64,000 nucleotides of DNA from assembly GCF_900104065.1 (NCBI RefSeq), contig NZ_FNLC01000002.1:416995-480994 (forward strand), in the 5' to 3' direction. The first letter of the stretch is position 1. Each line of letters begins with the position of its first letter. The notes below the pieces were generated by a model. That model searched no databases. It saw only the letters and a program-made list of their open reading frames with translations, and had not been told where the DNA came from. The position numbers were made by a program, and so were the translations under genes. Shown in pieces: positions 57,042 to 64,000 of this stretch. The stretch is from Natronobacterium texcoconense (lineage in GTDB: Archaea > Halobacteriota > Halobacteria > Halobacteriales > Natrialbaceae).

Positions 57042-57650
57042 TCAGATCTCGAGTCCCCGAATCAACGCCGCGACCGTCTCCCGATCTCGTTCCGGATCGA
57101 CGAGGTCACTCGAATCTCCGTCGAGTCCGGCGTCGACCGCCCACTCGCTCCGATCGAACTCGAGGGGCACCGTCCCGCCGGCCATTCCGTAGCTCTCCTC
57201 GGTCGGCCAGACGGCGACGTGGGCTTCTGCAGGGAGTCGAGCCGTCGTTTCGCCGCCCTCGAGCGGGTACGCGGCGTCGAGGACGTACCACGTGCCTGCG
57301 GCTCCGTTCGGGCCTTCGAACTCGAGAGCGTCGCGCTGTCCGTCGACGACGACACCTTCGTCCGTGATGGTGTCGACGAACTGTGATTTGGCCTTCGGCG
57401 CGGCCATCGATAGCGCCGACGACGGCGAGACGCCGACCGCCGAGAGCGGCGGCGAGAACGTCATCTCGACGGTAAACAGCGACCGGACCGGAATCTCGCT
57501 TCCGGCGGCCGATTCGAGGGACGTGGTTTCGACCGGTTCGTACAGCGTGGTTTCGGCGGTGATCGAGGTAACCATCACGGTCGTCTCCGCGGTTCGGGTA
57601 CCGAGGGGCTGCCACTCCTCGGCCAGCGGCTCCGGCAAGTCGTGCGACAT
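57042..57650 (-). CDS. Conserved haloarchaeal protein (DUF6517-like)
   Basis: 202 residues. Starts MSHDLPEPLAEEWQPLGTRT; the remainder is mostly beta: VMVTSITAETTLYEPVETTSL, PPLSAVGVSPSSALSMAAPKAK, GTWYVLDAAYPLEGG, and a final helix ETVAALIRGL. It fits the DUF6517 family of Halobacteria. Most members carry an N-terminal signal, which is absent here, so it may be cytoplasmic or the start may be further upstream. Function unknown. It is the first GC-rich gene after the AT-rich island. Confidence 0.72.
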   Translation of the reverse strand: MSHDLPEPLAEEWQPLGTRTAETTVMVTSITAETTLYEPVETTSLESAAGSEIPVRSLFTVEMTFSPPLSAVGVSPSSALSMAAPKAKSQFVDTITDEGVVVDGQRDALEFEGPNGAAGTWYVLDAAYPLEGGETTARLPAEAHVAVWPTEESYGMAGGTVPLEFDRSEWAVDAGLDGDSSDLVDPERDRETVAALIRGLEI

Positions 57651-57754
57651 CTATCCCGTCTACGCGAGGGATACCTTTCGATGTGTTGCTCTCGACGTTC
57701 GTCGACGACCTGTGTTCGTTCGAAGCATCGTGCTGGAATCAACCCCGTCGGGGT

Positions 57755-58162
57755 TCAGATTTCGATGTTCTCCTGGCGTTTTCGCTCGAGTCGCTGACAG
57801 CCAACGACCAGCGAATCGGGGATGTCGCCCACAGCCGAGTGCAACGCGTCGAAGACGATGCCGACTTCCTCGAAGTTGGGGCCTCGAGAGGCCGACAGGG
57901 GCTCTCGCTCCCACTCGATGAACCCCATGTCCGCAAGCATCGGGAGATGGCGGTGATATAGCTCCTGGCGGAGACGATCGGCATCGATGGGGACGTTCGG
58001 ATTCGCGGCACTTTCCGGGAGCGGCACCGACTGGTTCGGCGGCGCATCGAGCAGGGAGAAAACGAGTTGCCGACGAGGTTCCGCCGAGACTGCCTCGAAA
58101 ACGCTGTCCCACTTCTCGATGACGCGCTGTCCGTTCTCGACCCGTACGTCTAGCGTGTTCAT
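57755..58162 (-). CDS. Haloarchaeal HTH-like regulator (DUF7344-type), paralog of 38266
   Basis: 135 residues. The conserved core is EKWDSVFEAVSAEPRRQLVFSLLDAPPN, then RQELYHRHLPMLADMGFIEWEREP and FEEVGIVFDALHSAVGDIPDSL. The Arg pair after E-P and the helix order recall a winged-helix fold with a dimerising tail. The same order occurs in the gene at 38266. A TATA-like CCCATATAAAA at 58184-58194 lies about 27 bases upstream, so the message is leaderless. Confidence 0.82.
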   Translation of the reverse strand: MNTLDVRVENGQRVIEKWDSVFEAVSAEPRRQLVFSLLDAPPNQSVPLPESAANPNVPIDADRLRQELYHRHLPMLADMGFIEWEREPLSASRGPNFEEVGIVFDALHSAVGDIPDSLVVGCQRLERKRQENIEI

Positions 58163-58183
58163 ACTCGAGTGGATCGAATTCAG

Positions 58184-58194
58184 CCCATATAAAA
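58184..58194 (-). promoter_or_regulatory. TATA-like element for the 58162 gene
   Basis: On the minus strand TTTTATATGGG, centred about 27 bases before the ATG at 58162. Among the clearest archaeal promoters in the window. Confidence 0.6.
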
Positions 58195-58388
58195 CATTGT
58201 CCTAACGACACGATCGGTAGAAATTATGCGTGAGACCTACGTTAGAACGTGAACTTCTGGGTCGGTGTCGATCGAATCCGTCGTGCTCGAGGGAAGATCG
58301 GTTCGATCGTACGGACTGCTGTCGGTCAGTGACGGCACACTCGCAGGGTTGGTTGCAGTTGTACCTGTAAATCGATTAGCAGACCGTC

Positions 58389-59942
58389 TTAGTCGGCCGA
58401 GAGCCCCTCGAAGTAGATCGCTCGCTGTTCGTCGGCCGCGGGCGTCGTCAGCAGCGAGACGCCGACGGTCACGACGAGACCGACGCCCATCCCGACGATG
58501 CCGGCGGTCCAGCCCATGTACGTGCCCTGTAACACCGTCGTAACGACGGCGATCAGTAGGGGGACGAGTTCGCCGGCGAGAGGAACGATCGCGAGGAACT
58601 CGAGTGCCGCCACGATCGGATCGACGAAGAGGTTCCCGAGGTAGAACGCCTGGCTAGCGAGGATTCCTGCTACGATCCCGTCACGGGTGGTCTTGCGCCA
58701 GTAGAGCGCGACCATCACTGGCAGAGCGAGCTGGGCGAAGCCGCTGAAGGCTGCGTCGCCGAGTTCGAACAGCGTCGCCGGATTCCAGAGGCTGACGACG
58801 AACGCCGCCGTCGCGAACACGACGACGCCGACGCGGGCGATCAGGTCCTCGCGGCGGTCCGAGACGTCGGCCTCGAGGTAGGGTCGGTAGATGTCTCGCG
58901 TGAAGTACGACGAGCCCGACAGCAGCATCGAGTCCGAGGATGACATCATCGCGGCCATCGCGCCGGCGATGACGAGCGCGGCGAACCAGACGGGCGTGTA
59001 CTCCGCGAGGACGGCCGGGAGGACGTTCCCGCTCTCGGGGACCGTCACGTCCAGTCCACGGGCCCACGCGCCGAGCATGAACGACGGGACGAACAGCAGG
59101 ACACAGAGGATCGGCCACAGCGCGAACGAGCGCTTGAGTACCGTTCGCGAGCCAGCGGCGAAAAAACGCTGGTTGACCTGCGGGAACATCGCCACGCCGA
59201 AGCCGATCACGATAGCCGTCGAGAGCATCCACTGGACCGTGTAGTGGTCGCTACCCAGCGTCAGATGGTGGGCCGCCTCCGCCTCGAGCGCGGCCGTCGC
59301 GACGCCGGGGCCGCCGACGACCGCGAGCACCCAGATCATCGCGATCCAGGTCGTTACGAGCATGAATAGGCCCTGCAGGGTGTCCGTCCAGGCGATCCCG
59401 CGCATTCCCGCGACGACGACGTAGAGGATCATAAAGGCCGTAATCAGCCCCGCACCGACGGCGTAGGGGACGGCTCCTTCGGTCAGCGCCTCGAGTGCCG
59501 TCCCTGCCCCGACCTGCTGGAGCATGACGTAGGGGAACAGCCACAGGAGGCTGACGCCCGCGACGAGTCCGCGGAGTCGTCTCGAGCCGAAGCGGTCGCC
59601 GAGCATCTCTCCGAGGGTGACGTAGCCGCGCTGCTGGCCGAGCAGCCACTGTTTGTAGCCGATGGCGTACCAGAGAATCGCGAAGATGATCCCGTCCATC
59701 AGCCCCATGACGAGGATCCACTCGGGGCCCTCGTGGTAGGCGACGTTCGGGCCGGCGAAGAACGTGAACGCCGACAGTAGCGTCGCGAACGTCGTAAACA
59801 GCAAGACGACGGTTCCGAGCGTTCGGCTGGCGAGGTAGAAGTCCTCGGCCGTCCGATCGGTCAGTCGGTACGCGACCAGGCCGACGACGAGCGCGAGCAG
59901 GAGGTAGCCGACGATGATGCCGAGCTGTATCGCAAGCGTCAC
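58389..59942 (-). CDS. Sodium:solute symporter (SSF family)
   Basis: 517 residues with about 13 membrane helices. SSF landmarks include YRLTDRTAEDFYLASRTLGTVVL near residue 30, VTLGEMLGDRFGSRRLRGLVA near 115, AGMRGIAWTDTLQGLFMLV and VIAGAMAAMMSSSDSMLLSGSSYFTRDIYRP near 340, the sodium-binding Ser-rich helix. Co-transports Na+ with an unknown solute. The start overlaps the stop of the DUF3311 gene by four bases. DUF3311-SSF pairs are common and likely form one uptake unit. Confidence 0.92.
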   Translation of the reverse strand: MTLAIQLGIIVGYLLLALVVGLVAYRLTDRTAEDFYLASRTLGTVVLLFTTFATLLSAFTFFAGPNVAYHEGPEWILVMGLMDGIIFAILWYAIGYKQWLLGQQRGYVTLGEMLGDRFGSRRLRGLVAGVSLLWLFPYVMLQQVGAGTALEALTEGAVPYAVGAGLITAFMILYVVVAGMRGIAWTDTLQGLFMLVTTWIAMIWVLAVVGGPGVATAALEAEAAHHLTLGSDHYTVQWMLSTAIVIGFGVAMFPQVNQRFFAAGSRTVLKRSFALWPILCVLLFVPSFMLGAWARGLDVTVPESGNVLPAVLAEYTPVWFAALVIAGAMAAMMSSSDSMLLSGSSYFTRDIYRPYLEADVSDRREDLIARVGVVVFATAAFVVSLWNPATLFELGDAAFSGFAQLALPVMVALYWRKTTRDGIVAGILASQAFYLGNLFVDPIVAALEFLAIVPLAGELVPLLIAVVTTVLQGTYMGWTAGIVGMGVGLVVTVGVSLLTTPAADEQRAIYFEGLSAD

Positions 59943-60202
59943 GGTCCATCACCTCCGCTCTCGTTTCCGGGTCGGTCGCCCGCTCGAGCAGGGGCGGCCC
60001 TGCTTTCGATTCCGATTCCCCACGCACGTTGAGTGAAGATCCAGAAGACGATCGACGCCAGTATCATCCATCCAATGTGCCACCACAGCCACAGTGGGAG
60101 GCCGGCGACGACCGTTCCCTCTCCCCAGAGGAACCACGGGATCGCGAGCGCACTGAGGACGATGGCGACGACGATCCAGCCGACGAGTTCCGAACGGCGC
60201 AT
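59939..60202 (-). CDS. DUF3311-family small membrane protein
   Basis: 87 residues. Two helices: LVGWIVVAIVLSALAIPWFLW and GLPLWLWWHIGWMILASIVFWIFTQRAWGIG. The Pro/Trp-rich end of helix 1 and the WWHIGW segment are family features. Four-base overlap with the SSF symporter start places it as the small accessory subunit, as in bacterial yhdT/panF-like pairs. A hydrophilic tail ends in GDRPGNESGGDGP. Confidence 0.85.
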   Translation of the reverse strand: MRRSELVGWIVVAIVLSALAIPWFLWGEGTVVAGLPLWLWWHIGWMILASIVFWIFTQRAWGIGIESRAAPARAGDRPGNESGGDGP

Positions 60203-60377
60203 ATCGGTTGGTCCGATCGAACGTGGTTAACGGTTTCTATTCGATTACCACTATTGAAGAGATTTATTCACCGATAGAGAGTCACACTTCCCCTCCTGCG
60301 ATTCCCGGTAGCTAAAAGCGTTCTTTCAGGTAGGAAAAGGAGTATATGTGTTGGCCAGAGAATGGGAATTAATCGAT

Positions 60378-61181
60378 ATGGCCCGTCTCTTCCCCTTTCG
60401 CTCCGAGACGTCTCCGCAGGACGGAACGCCGCGCGTCGTCGACCTCGAGGGGGAAGACGCCGACGCGGTGTTCAGTGCCCTCTCCTCGACGACGGCCCGG
60501 AAGATCTACTCGCAACTCGACGCCCAGCCGGGAACGCCGAGCGACGTCGCCGACGGCATCGACTCCTCGATCCAGAACGTCCGGTACCACCTCGAGAACC
60601 TGGAGGATGCCGGCCTCGTCGAGGTCGTCGACACCTGGTACTCCTCGCGTGGCAACGAGATGAGCGTCTACGCGACGACCGACGGCCCGCTGATCGTTAC
60701 CAGCGACGAGTCGAAAGCGGACCAGCTCAAGAAGGCGATTTCGCGGCTGATCGGCGGTATCGGTGCGCTCGCCGGCGGGAGTCTGCTCGTTCAGTACGGT
60801 GCAACCCGCTGGATGGCACCGGGAACGGGAGCAACGCCGGGAGCGACAGAGGACGGAAGCGGAGAGTGGCTCGGTCCCAGCACCGAGACGGACGACCGAG
60901 CGGACGCTGCCGACGAAGAAACGGCGGACGACGCCGGCGACGACGCGGGGATCGCAGGTGTTCAAGAGGACACGGACGACGATGCACAGGTCACCGCCGA
61001 GGACGAAGACGTCTACGTCGGGGACGAAGTCGAATTCGACAGCTACGACGCCATCCCCGACGGCGGAGCCGAGGCCACTGATGCCGTCTTCGCCGTGCCG
61101 CCGGGTGTCCTCTTCTTCCTCGGGGGTCTGGTCGTCTTGCTCGCGGTCGCGTACTGGTACTGGTATCGGCCGGCGTACTGA
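60378..61181 (+). CDS. ArsR-like HTH protein with membrane helices
   Basis: 267 residues from the ATG at 60378 (MARLFPFRSETSPQDG); a GTG at 60348 is in frame. Residues 25-105 form a winged helix: ADAVFSALSSTTARKIYSQLDAQPGTPSDVADGIDSSIQNVRYHLENLEDAGLVEVVDTWYSSRGNEMSVYA. A hydrophobic helix (IGGIGALAGGSLLVQYG, about 130) and a C-terminal helix (VLFFLGGLVVLLAVAYWYWYR) flank an acidic extracytoplasmic-type segment. The type is widespread in Halobacteria and may link membrane state to transcription. Target unknown. Confidence 0.85.
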   Translation: MARLFPFRSETSPQDGTPRVVDLEGEDADAVFSALSSTTARKIYSQLDAQPGTPSDVADGIDSSIQNVRYHLENLEDAGLVEVVDTWYSSRGNEMSVYATTDGPLIVTSDESKADQLKKAISRLIGGIGALAGGSLLVQYGATRWMAPGTGATPGATEDGSGEWLGPSTETDDRADAADEETADDAGDDAGIAGVQEDTDDDAQVTAEDEDVYVGDEVEFDSYDAIPDGGAEATDAVFAVPPGVLFFLGGLVVLLAVAYWYWYRPAY

Positions 61182-61242
61182 TCGGCACGTCCGTCCACGA
61201 ACGCTTCGCATGTCAACAGCTATTTGCCCGTCACGATCCAAC

Positions 61243-61252
61243 TTCGTATAAA
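61243..61252 (+). promoter_or_regulatory. TATA-like element for dnaG
   Basis: CGTATAAACC would start the transcript near 61275 and give a leader of about 35 bases before the ATG at 61311. Confidence 0.4.
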
Positions 61253-61310
61253 CCGATCTCTCGCGCGATTGCAATACCGTCGCGTCGTCCCCTCCCGGGG
61301 ACAGATCCCT

Positions 61311-62669
61311 ATGGAAGATACCTCGAAATACCTCATCCACGCGGACGTTACGGCTGACGGGGTCGTCGAGCGGAGCGACGTCGTCGGCGCTATCTTCGGG
61401 CAGACGGAGGGGCTGCTGGGCGACGAACTCGACCTCCGTGATCTCCGCCAGTCACAGAAAGTCGGCCGCATCGACGTCGAAATAGCCAGCACCGGCGGCA
61501 AGTCACACGGCCACCTCACCATCGCGACCAGCCTCGACAAGGTCGAGACCGCGACGCTCGCCGCCTCCCTCGAGACGATCGACCGCGTCGGCCCCTGTCG
61601 GGCGAACCTCGAGGTGACCGAACTCGAGGACGTGCGCGCGGCAAAACGCAAGGAGGTCGTCGAACGGGCGAAGGAACTGCTCGAGACGGGCTTCGACGAC
61701 TCCGTGATGAGTTCCGAGGAGATCCTCGCGGAGGTCCGCCAGCACGTTCGCGTCGAGGACATCACCGAGTACGAGGGCGTCCCGGCCGGGCCACGGGTCA
61801 CCGACAGCGACGCGATCATCGTCGTCGAAGGTCGATCGGACGTACTCACTCTGTTGAAGTACGGCGTCAAGAACGCGATCGCGGTCGAAGGAACGAACGT
61901 TCCCGACGCCATCGCCGAATTAACCCGTCACCGAACGGTCACTGCCTTCCTCGACGGCGACCGTGGCGGCGACCTCATTCTCGAGGAGCTCGCACAGGTT
62001 GGTGACATCGACTACGTGGCCTTCGCCCCGTCGGGCGAGTCCGTCGAGGAACTCGACCACCACCAGCTGTTTACCGCGCTCCGGAACAAGGTCCCCTACG
62101 AGACGGTCTCGGGAATGAACGAGCCTCGAGAAGCGATCGCGGCGACCGACGGCAGCGCGACGCCCGCACCGTCGCCGACCCGGGAGCGACCCGACCCGTC
62201 CTCGAGCGACCGCGACAGCGACGACGAATCGAGCCCGTCGACGGTCGACGTGACCGACGACCCGCCCTCCGCCGTCGACTCGCGACCTACGCCGTCCGAG
62301 ACGAGTGCTGACGACGACGCCGAGGAAGCGGACGACGAACACCCAGTCGAGGAACCCGAAACCGTCTACGGTCACGCAGACGAGGTCGTCCGCCAGGGAA
62401 CCGACCGCGTTCGGTTTCTCGACGCCGAGAACGAGCCGATCGACGAGGCCGATGCGAGCGAGGCCTACGCGACGCTCGAGGACCTCGAGTCGGCTCCGAC
62501 GACGATGGTCCTCGACGAGATTCTCGGCCAGCGGCTGCTCGATCTGGCGGCCGACCGCGGCGTCGAACGGATCGTCGCCCGCTCGCTCGGCCAGTTCACC
62601 AAGCGGCCGACCGACGTCCGTATCCACGCCATCGACGACGTCGCGGAGGAAGCGCCGACGACCGACTGA
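61311..62669 (+). CDS. dnaG: Archaeal DnaG-type primase
   Basis: 452 residues from the ATG at 61311 (MEDTSKYLIHADVTADGVV). The Toprim domain near 165-275 has IIVVEGRSDVLTLLKYG (catalytic Glu) and FLDGDRGGDLILEEL (Asp pair). N-terminal archaeal-type region: VIASTGG-like VEIASTGGKSHGHLTIAT. A low-complexity acidic and Ser/Pro-rich linker covers about 285-365 (haloarchaeal insertion), followed by a C-terminal conserved tail, LDEILGQRLLDLAADRGVERIVARSLGQF. Archaeal DnaG can act as an RNA primase and associates with the exosome. An in-frame upstream extension to 61224 has no homology. Confidence 0.96.
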   Translation: MEDTSKYLIHADVTADGVVERSDVVGAIFGQTEGLLGDELDLRDLRQSQKVGRIDVEIASTGGKSHGHLTIATSLDKVETATLAASLETIDRVGPCRANLEVTELEDVRAAKRKEVVERAKELLETGFDDSVMSSEEILAEVRQHVRVEDITEYEGVPAGPRVTDSDAIIVVEGRSDVLTLLKYGVKNAIAVEGTNVPDAIAELTRHRTVTAFLDGDRGGDLILEELAQVGDIDYVAFAPSGESVEELDHHQLFTALRNKVPYETVSGMNEPREAIAATDGSATPAPSPTRERPDPSSSDRDSDDESSPSTVDVTDDPPSAVDSRPTPSETSADDDAEEADDEHPVEEPETVYGHADEVVRQGTDRVRFLDAENEPIDEADASEAYATLEDLESAPTTMVLDEILGQRLLDLAADRGVERIVARSLGQFTKRPTDVRIHAIDDVAEEAPTTD

Positions 62670-62730
62670 CCGTCCGCCGCCGATAGACGTGGCTGTGATG
62701 GTCACACAGAGTCCTGTCGGTCCGATTCGT

Positions 62731-62740
62731 TCATATTCTC
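62731..62740 (+). promoter_or_regulatory. TATA-like element for the gene at 62760
   Basis: TCATATTCTC is centred about 25-26 bases before the ATG at 62760. Confidence 0.4.
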
Positions 62741-62759
62741 TCTCTTCCGAGTTCCGCCA

Positions 62760-62942
62760 ATGAGTCCGCCCGCATCGGCTGCACTGTTTCTCCTCGGTGT
62801 ATGGGTGCTCGTGATGCTCGCAGTGCCGTGTGTCGCCGCGTACCACCAGTGGCGCTGGAAGAACGGTCTCACGAGCGATGGCTATCCGTTCCCGGAAAGC
62901 GAAAGCGTCCCGGCCGACGATTCGATGCCCGCAGACGACTAG
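62760..62942 (+). CDS. Small single-helix membrane protein
   Basis: 60 residues. One hydrophobic helix, about residues 6-28 (AALFLLGVWVLVMLAVPCVAAY), followed by a hydrophilic acidic tail (HQWRWKNGLTSDG, PESESVPADD). No family recognised. It stops three bases before the stop of the convergent DUF92 gene. A TATA-like box is at the leaderless distance. Confidence 0.65.
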   Translation: MSPPASAALFLLGVWVLVMLAVPCVAAYHQWRWKNGLTSDGYPFPESESVPADDSMPADD

Positions 62943-62945
62943 TCG

Positions 62946-64000
62946 TCACCCGAGAACCGCGAGCGAGAGCACGAGCAACGCGGCGACGATCGCACCGGAA
63001 AGTGTCGCGAGGAAGTTCACGCCCTGGTTGCCGAGCAGTTTCCCCTCGAGCGTCGCCCCGAGAAGGCTGTCGACGGTCATTCCGACGAAGCCGGCCGCGA
63101 GGACGATACCGGCACCGACGACGTCGACCTCGGGGAACAGCCAGTAGGAGATGCCGGCGACGACCGCCGCACCCGCGATGCCGGCGATTTCGCCTTGCCA
63201 GGTGACGCCGCCGTCGGTGCCGGGTTCGACGGGTTCGAAGGTCGTGATCAGCCGCGGCGTCTCGAAGACGCTGCCGATCTCGCTCGAGAGCGTGTCGCTC
63301 ATCGCGGTTGCGACGGAGCCGGCGAACGCGAACAGGAAGAGGTTCGGATCGGGATTGCCGGGCAGGAGCGTTGCAGAACTGGCGGCGTAGCCGAGGACGG
63401 CGACGAGTCCGACGGCGGCGTTGCCGAGGACGTTGCCCGTCCCGCGAGCGCCGTCGTTGTCCTCGGCGACGCCCAGATCCTCCTTTCGCTCGTAGCGGAA
63501 CTTCGTCGCGAGACCGCCGATCGCGAAGAAGGAGATGAGGACGACGAACCAGCCGTAGCCGCCCAGAACGATCGTCAACAGTCCCAGGAGGACGCCGGTG
63601 AGCATCCCGGCGACCGAGGCCGTCTCGAGCGCGTAGGAGACGTACCCAAGCGCGATCGTCACTACGAGCGCGGCGGCGATTTCGACGGCGCCGAGTGCTG
63701 GCTCGAGTTCGGCCAGCAGCCACAGCAGGAGGCCGACCGAGATCATGACGATGGGGTCGTCGTAGAGCAAGAGGACGTCACGGAGCAGAGCAGCGAGCAG
63801 GGCGCCGCTGGCGGCGAGAAAGAGGATACTCGGCAGGGCGGTCTCGACGGCCTCGATCGATCCGGTGATCGCGAGCGTCCCGGACTGTCCGACGACTCCC
63901 GCCGCCGTCGCCGCGAGCGCGAACGCAGTGACGTGGGCGACGTCGTCGTCGGTCCACAGGCGGACAGCCTGTTCGACGAGGTTCCCGTAGCCGACCAGGA
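62946..64000 (-). CDS. DUF92-family membrane protein (cut by window end)
   Basis: The frame is open from the stop at 62946 to the last base and the start lies outside the window. About nine hydrophobic helices are visible in the 351 residues present. Family landmarks are YALETASVAGMLTGVLLG, GGLATKFRYERKEDLGVAEDNDGARGTGNVLGNAAVG, FAGSVATAMSDTLSSEIGSVF and FVGMTVDSLLGATLEGK, matching the DUF92/TIGR00297 integral membrane family. Relatives include the plant phytol kinase-like VTE6 phytyl-phosphate kinase, so an isoprenoid phosphate role is possible, but this is inference. Confidence 0.9.
   Translation of the reverse strand, partial: LVGYGNLVEQAVRLWTDDDVAHVTAFALAATAAGVVGQSGTLAITGSIEAVETALPSILFLAASGALLAALLRDVLLLYDDPIVMISVGLLLWLLAELEPALGAVEIAAALVVTIALGYVSYALETASVAGMLTGVLLGLLTIVLGGYGWFVVLISFFAIGGLATKFRYERKEDLGVAEDNDGARGTGNVLGNAAVGLVAVLGYAASSATLLPGNPDPNLFLFAFAGSVATAMSDTLSSEIGSVFETPRLITTFEPVEPGTDGGVTWQGEIAGIAGAAVVAGISYWLFPEVDVVGAGIVLAAGFVGMTVDSLLGATLEGKLLGNQGVNFLATLSGAIVAALLVLSLAVLG

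Noticed and set aside
1-64000. CRISPR arrays, tRNA or rRNA genes
   Set aside because: No regular repeat-spacer series and no cloverleaf-like or rRNA-like sequence were seen by eye; a tRNAscan-type search would be decisive.

Overview
The window looks like a chromosomal segment of an extremely halophilic archaeon (class Halobacteria). Proteins are very acidic, GC is high outside a few short islands, and many genes start at or within a few bases of where a TATA-like box would place the transcript start (leaderless mRNAs). Haloarchaeal hallmarks include the FolC-DHPS fusion, Tat-type lipoproteins with RR plus a lipobox, two-subunit 2-oxoacid:ferredoxin oxidoreductase, archaeal DnaG, an HFX_2341/DUF6293-type regulator and many small haloarchaeal membrane proteins. 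A Natrialbales-like organism is my inference; there is no rRNA in the window to test it.

Layout. 0-2 kb: a minus-strand operon DUF4129 protein > small membrane protein > DUF58 protein, the last cut by the window edge. 2-6.7 kb: an ABC-2 permease, an HtpX-type membrane protease, an ABC ATPase and a membrane protein around a divergent promoter. 6.8-11.5 kb: bifunctional folate enzyme and lipoproteins. 11.5-14.4 kb: KorAB-type oxidoreductase. 14.6-18.6 kb: OsmC fused to a lipoyl-like domain, HD and HAD hydrolases, PHP protein, membrane protein. 18.7-27 kb: chorismate synthase, CcdA/TlpA redox pair, phosphatase-superfamily enzyme, MEDS-GAF histidine kinase, EPSP synthase, RidA. 27-39 kb: cupin, lipoprotein, M24 peptidase, response regulator, CaCA exchanger, FAD protein, MazG-like pyrophosphatase, TyrA-Rsm22-SurE run, SelT/W/H protein and small regulators. 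39-42.2 kb: ValRS with a partial second copy of its 3' end. 42.5-49.3 kb: hydrolase, large RND/MMPL exporter, DUF4097 lipoprotein, alcohol dehydrogenase, lipoprotein. 49.4-55.7 kb: membrane and signalling cluster (two putative-sensor paralogs, winged-helix regulator with two small membrane proteins, ABC exporter, HFX_2341 regulator). 55.75-57.04 kb: an AT-rich island. 57-64 kb: two conserved haloarchaeal proteins, SSF symporter with DUF3311 partner, HTH membrane protein, dnaG, small membrane protein and a DUF92 protein cut by the window end.

Most of the window is housekeeping: aromatic amino acid synthesis (aroC, aroA, tyrA, in separate units), folate, central oxoacid oxidation, translation and replication priming. 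The unusual material is at 39.06-39.60 kb, where a 62-bp near-repeat of the valS 3' end flanks an AT-rich stretch with an unlisted 52-residue two-helix membrane protein; at 55.75-57.04 kb, an island with a winged-helix/TM protein and operator-like inverted repeats; and in a lipoyl-like/OsmC fusion that lacks the lipoylation lysine. No tRNA, rRNA, CRISPR array or intact transposase was seen.
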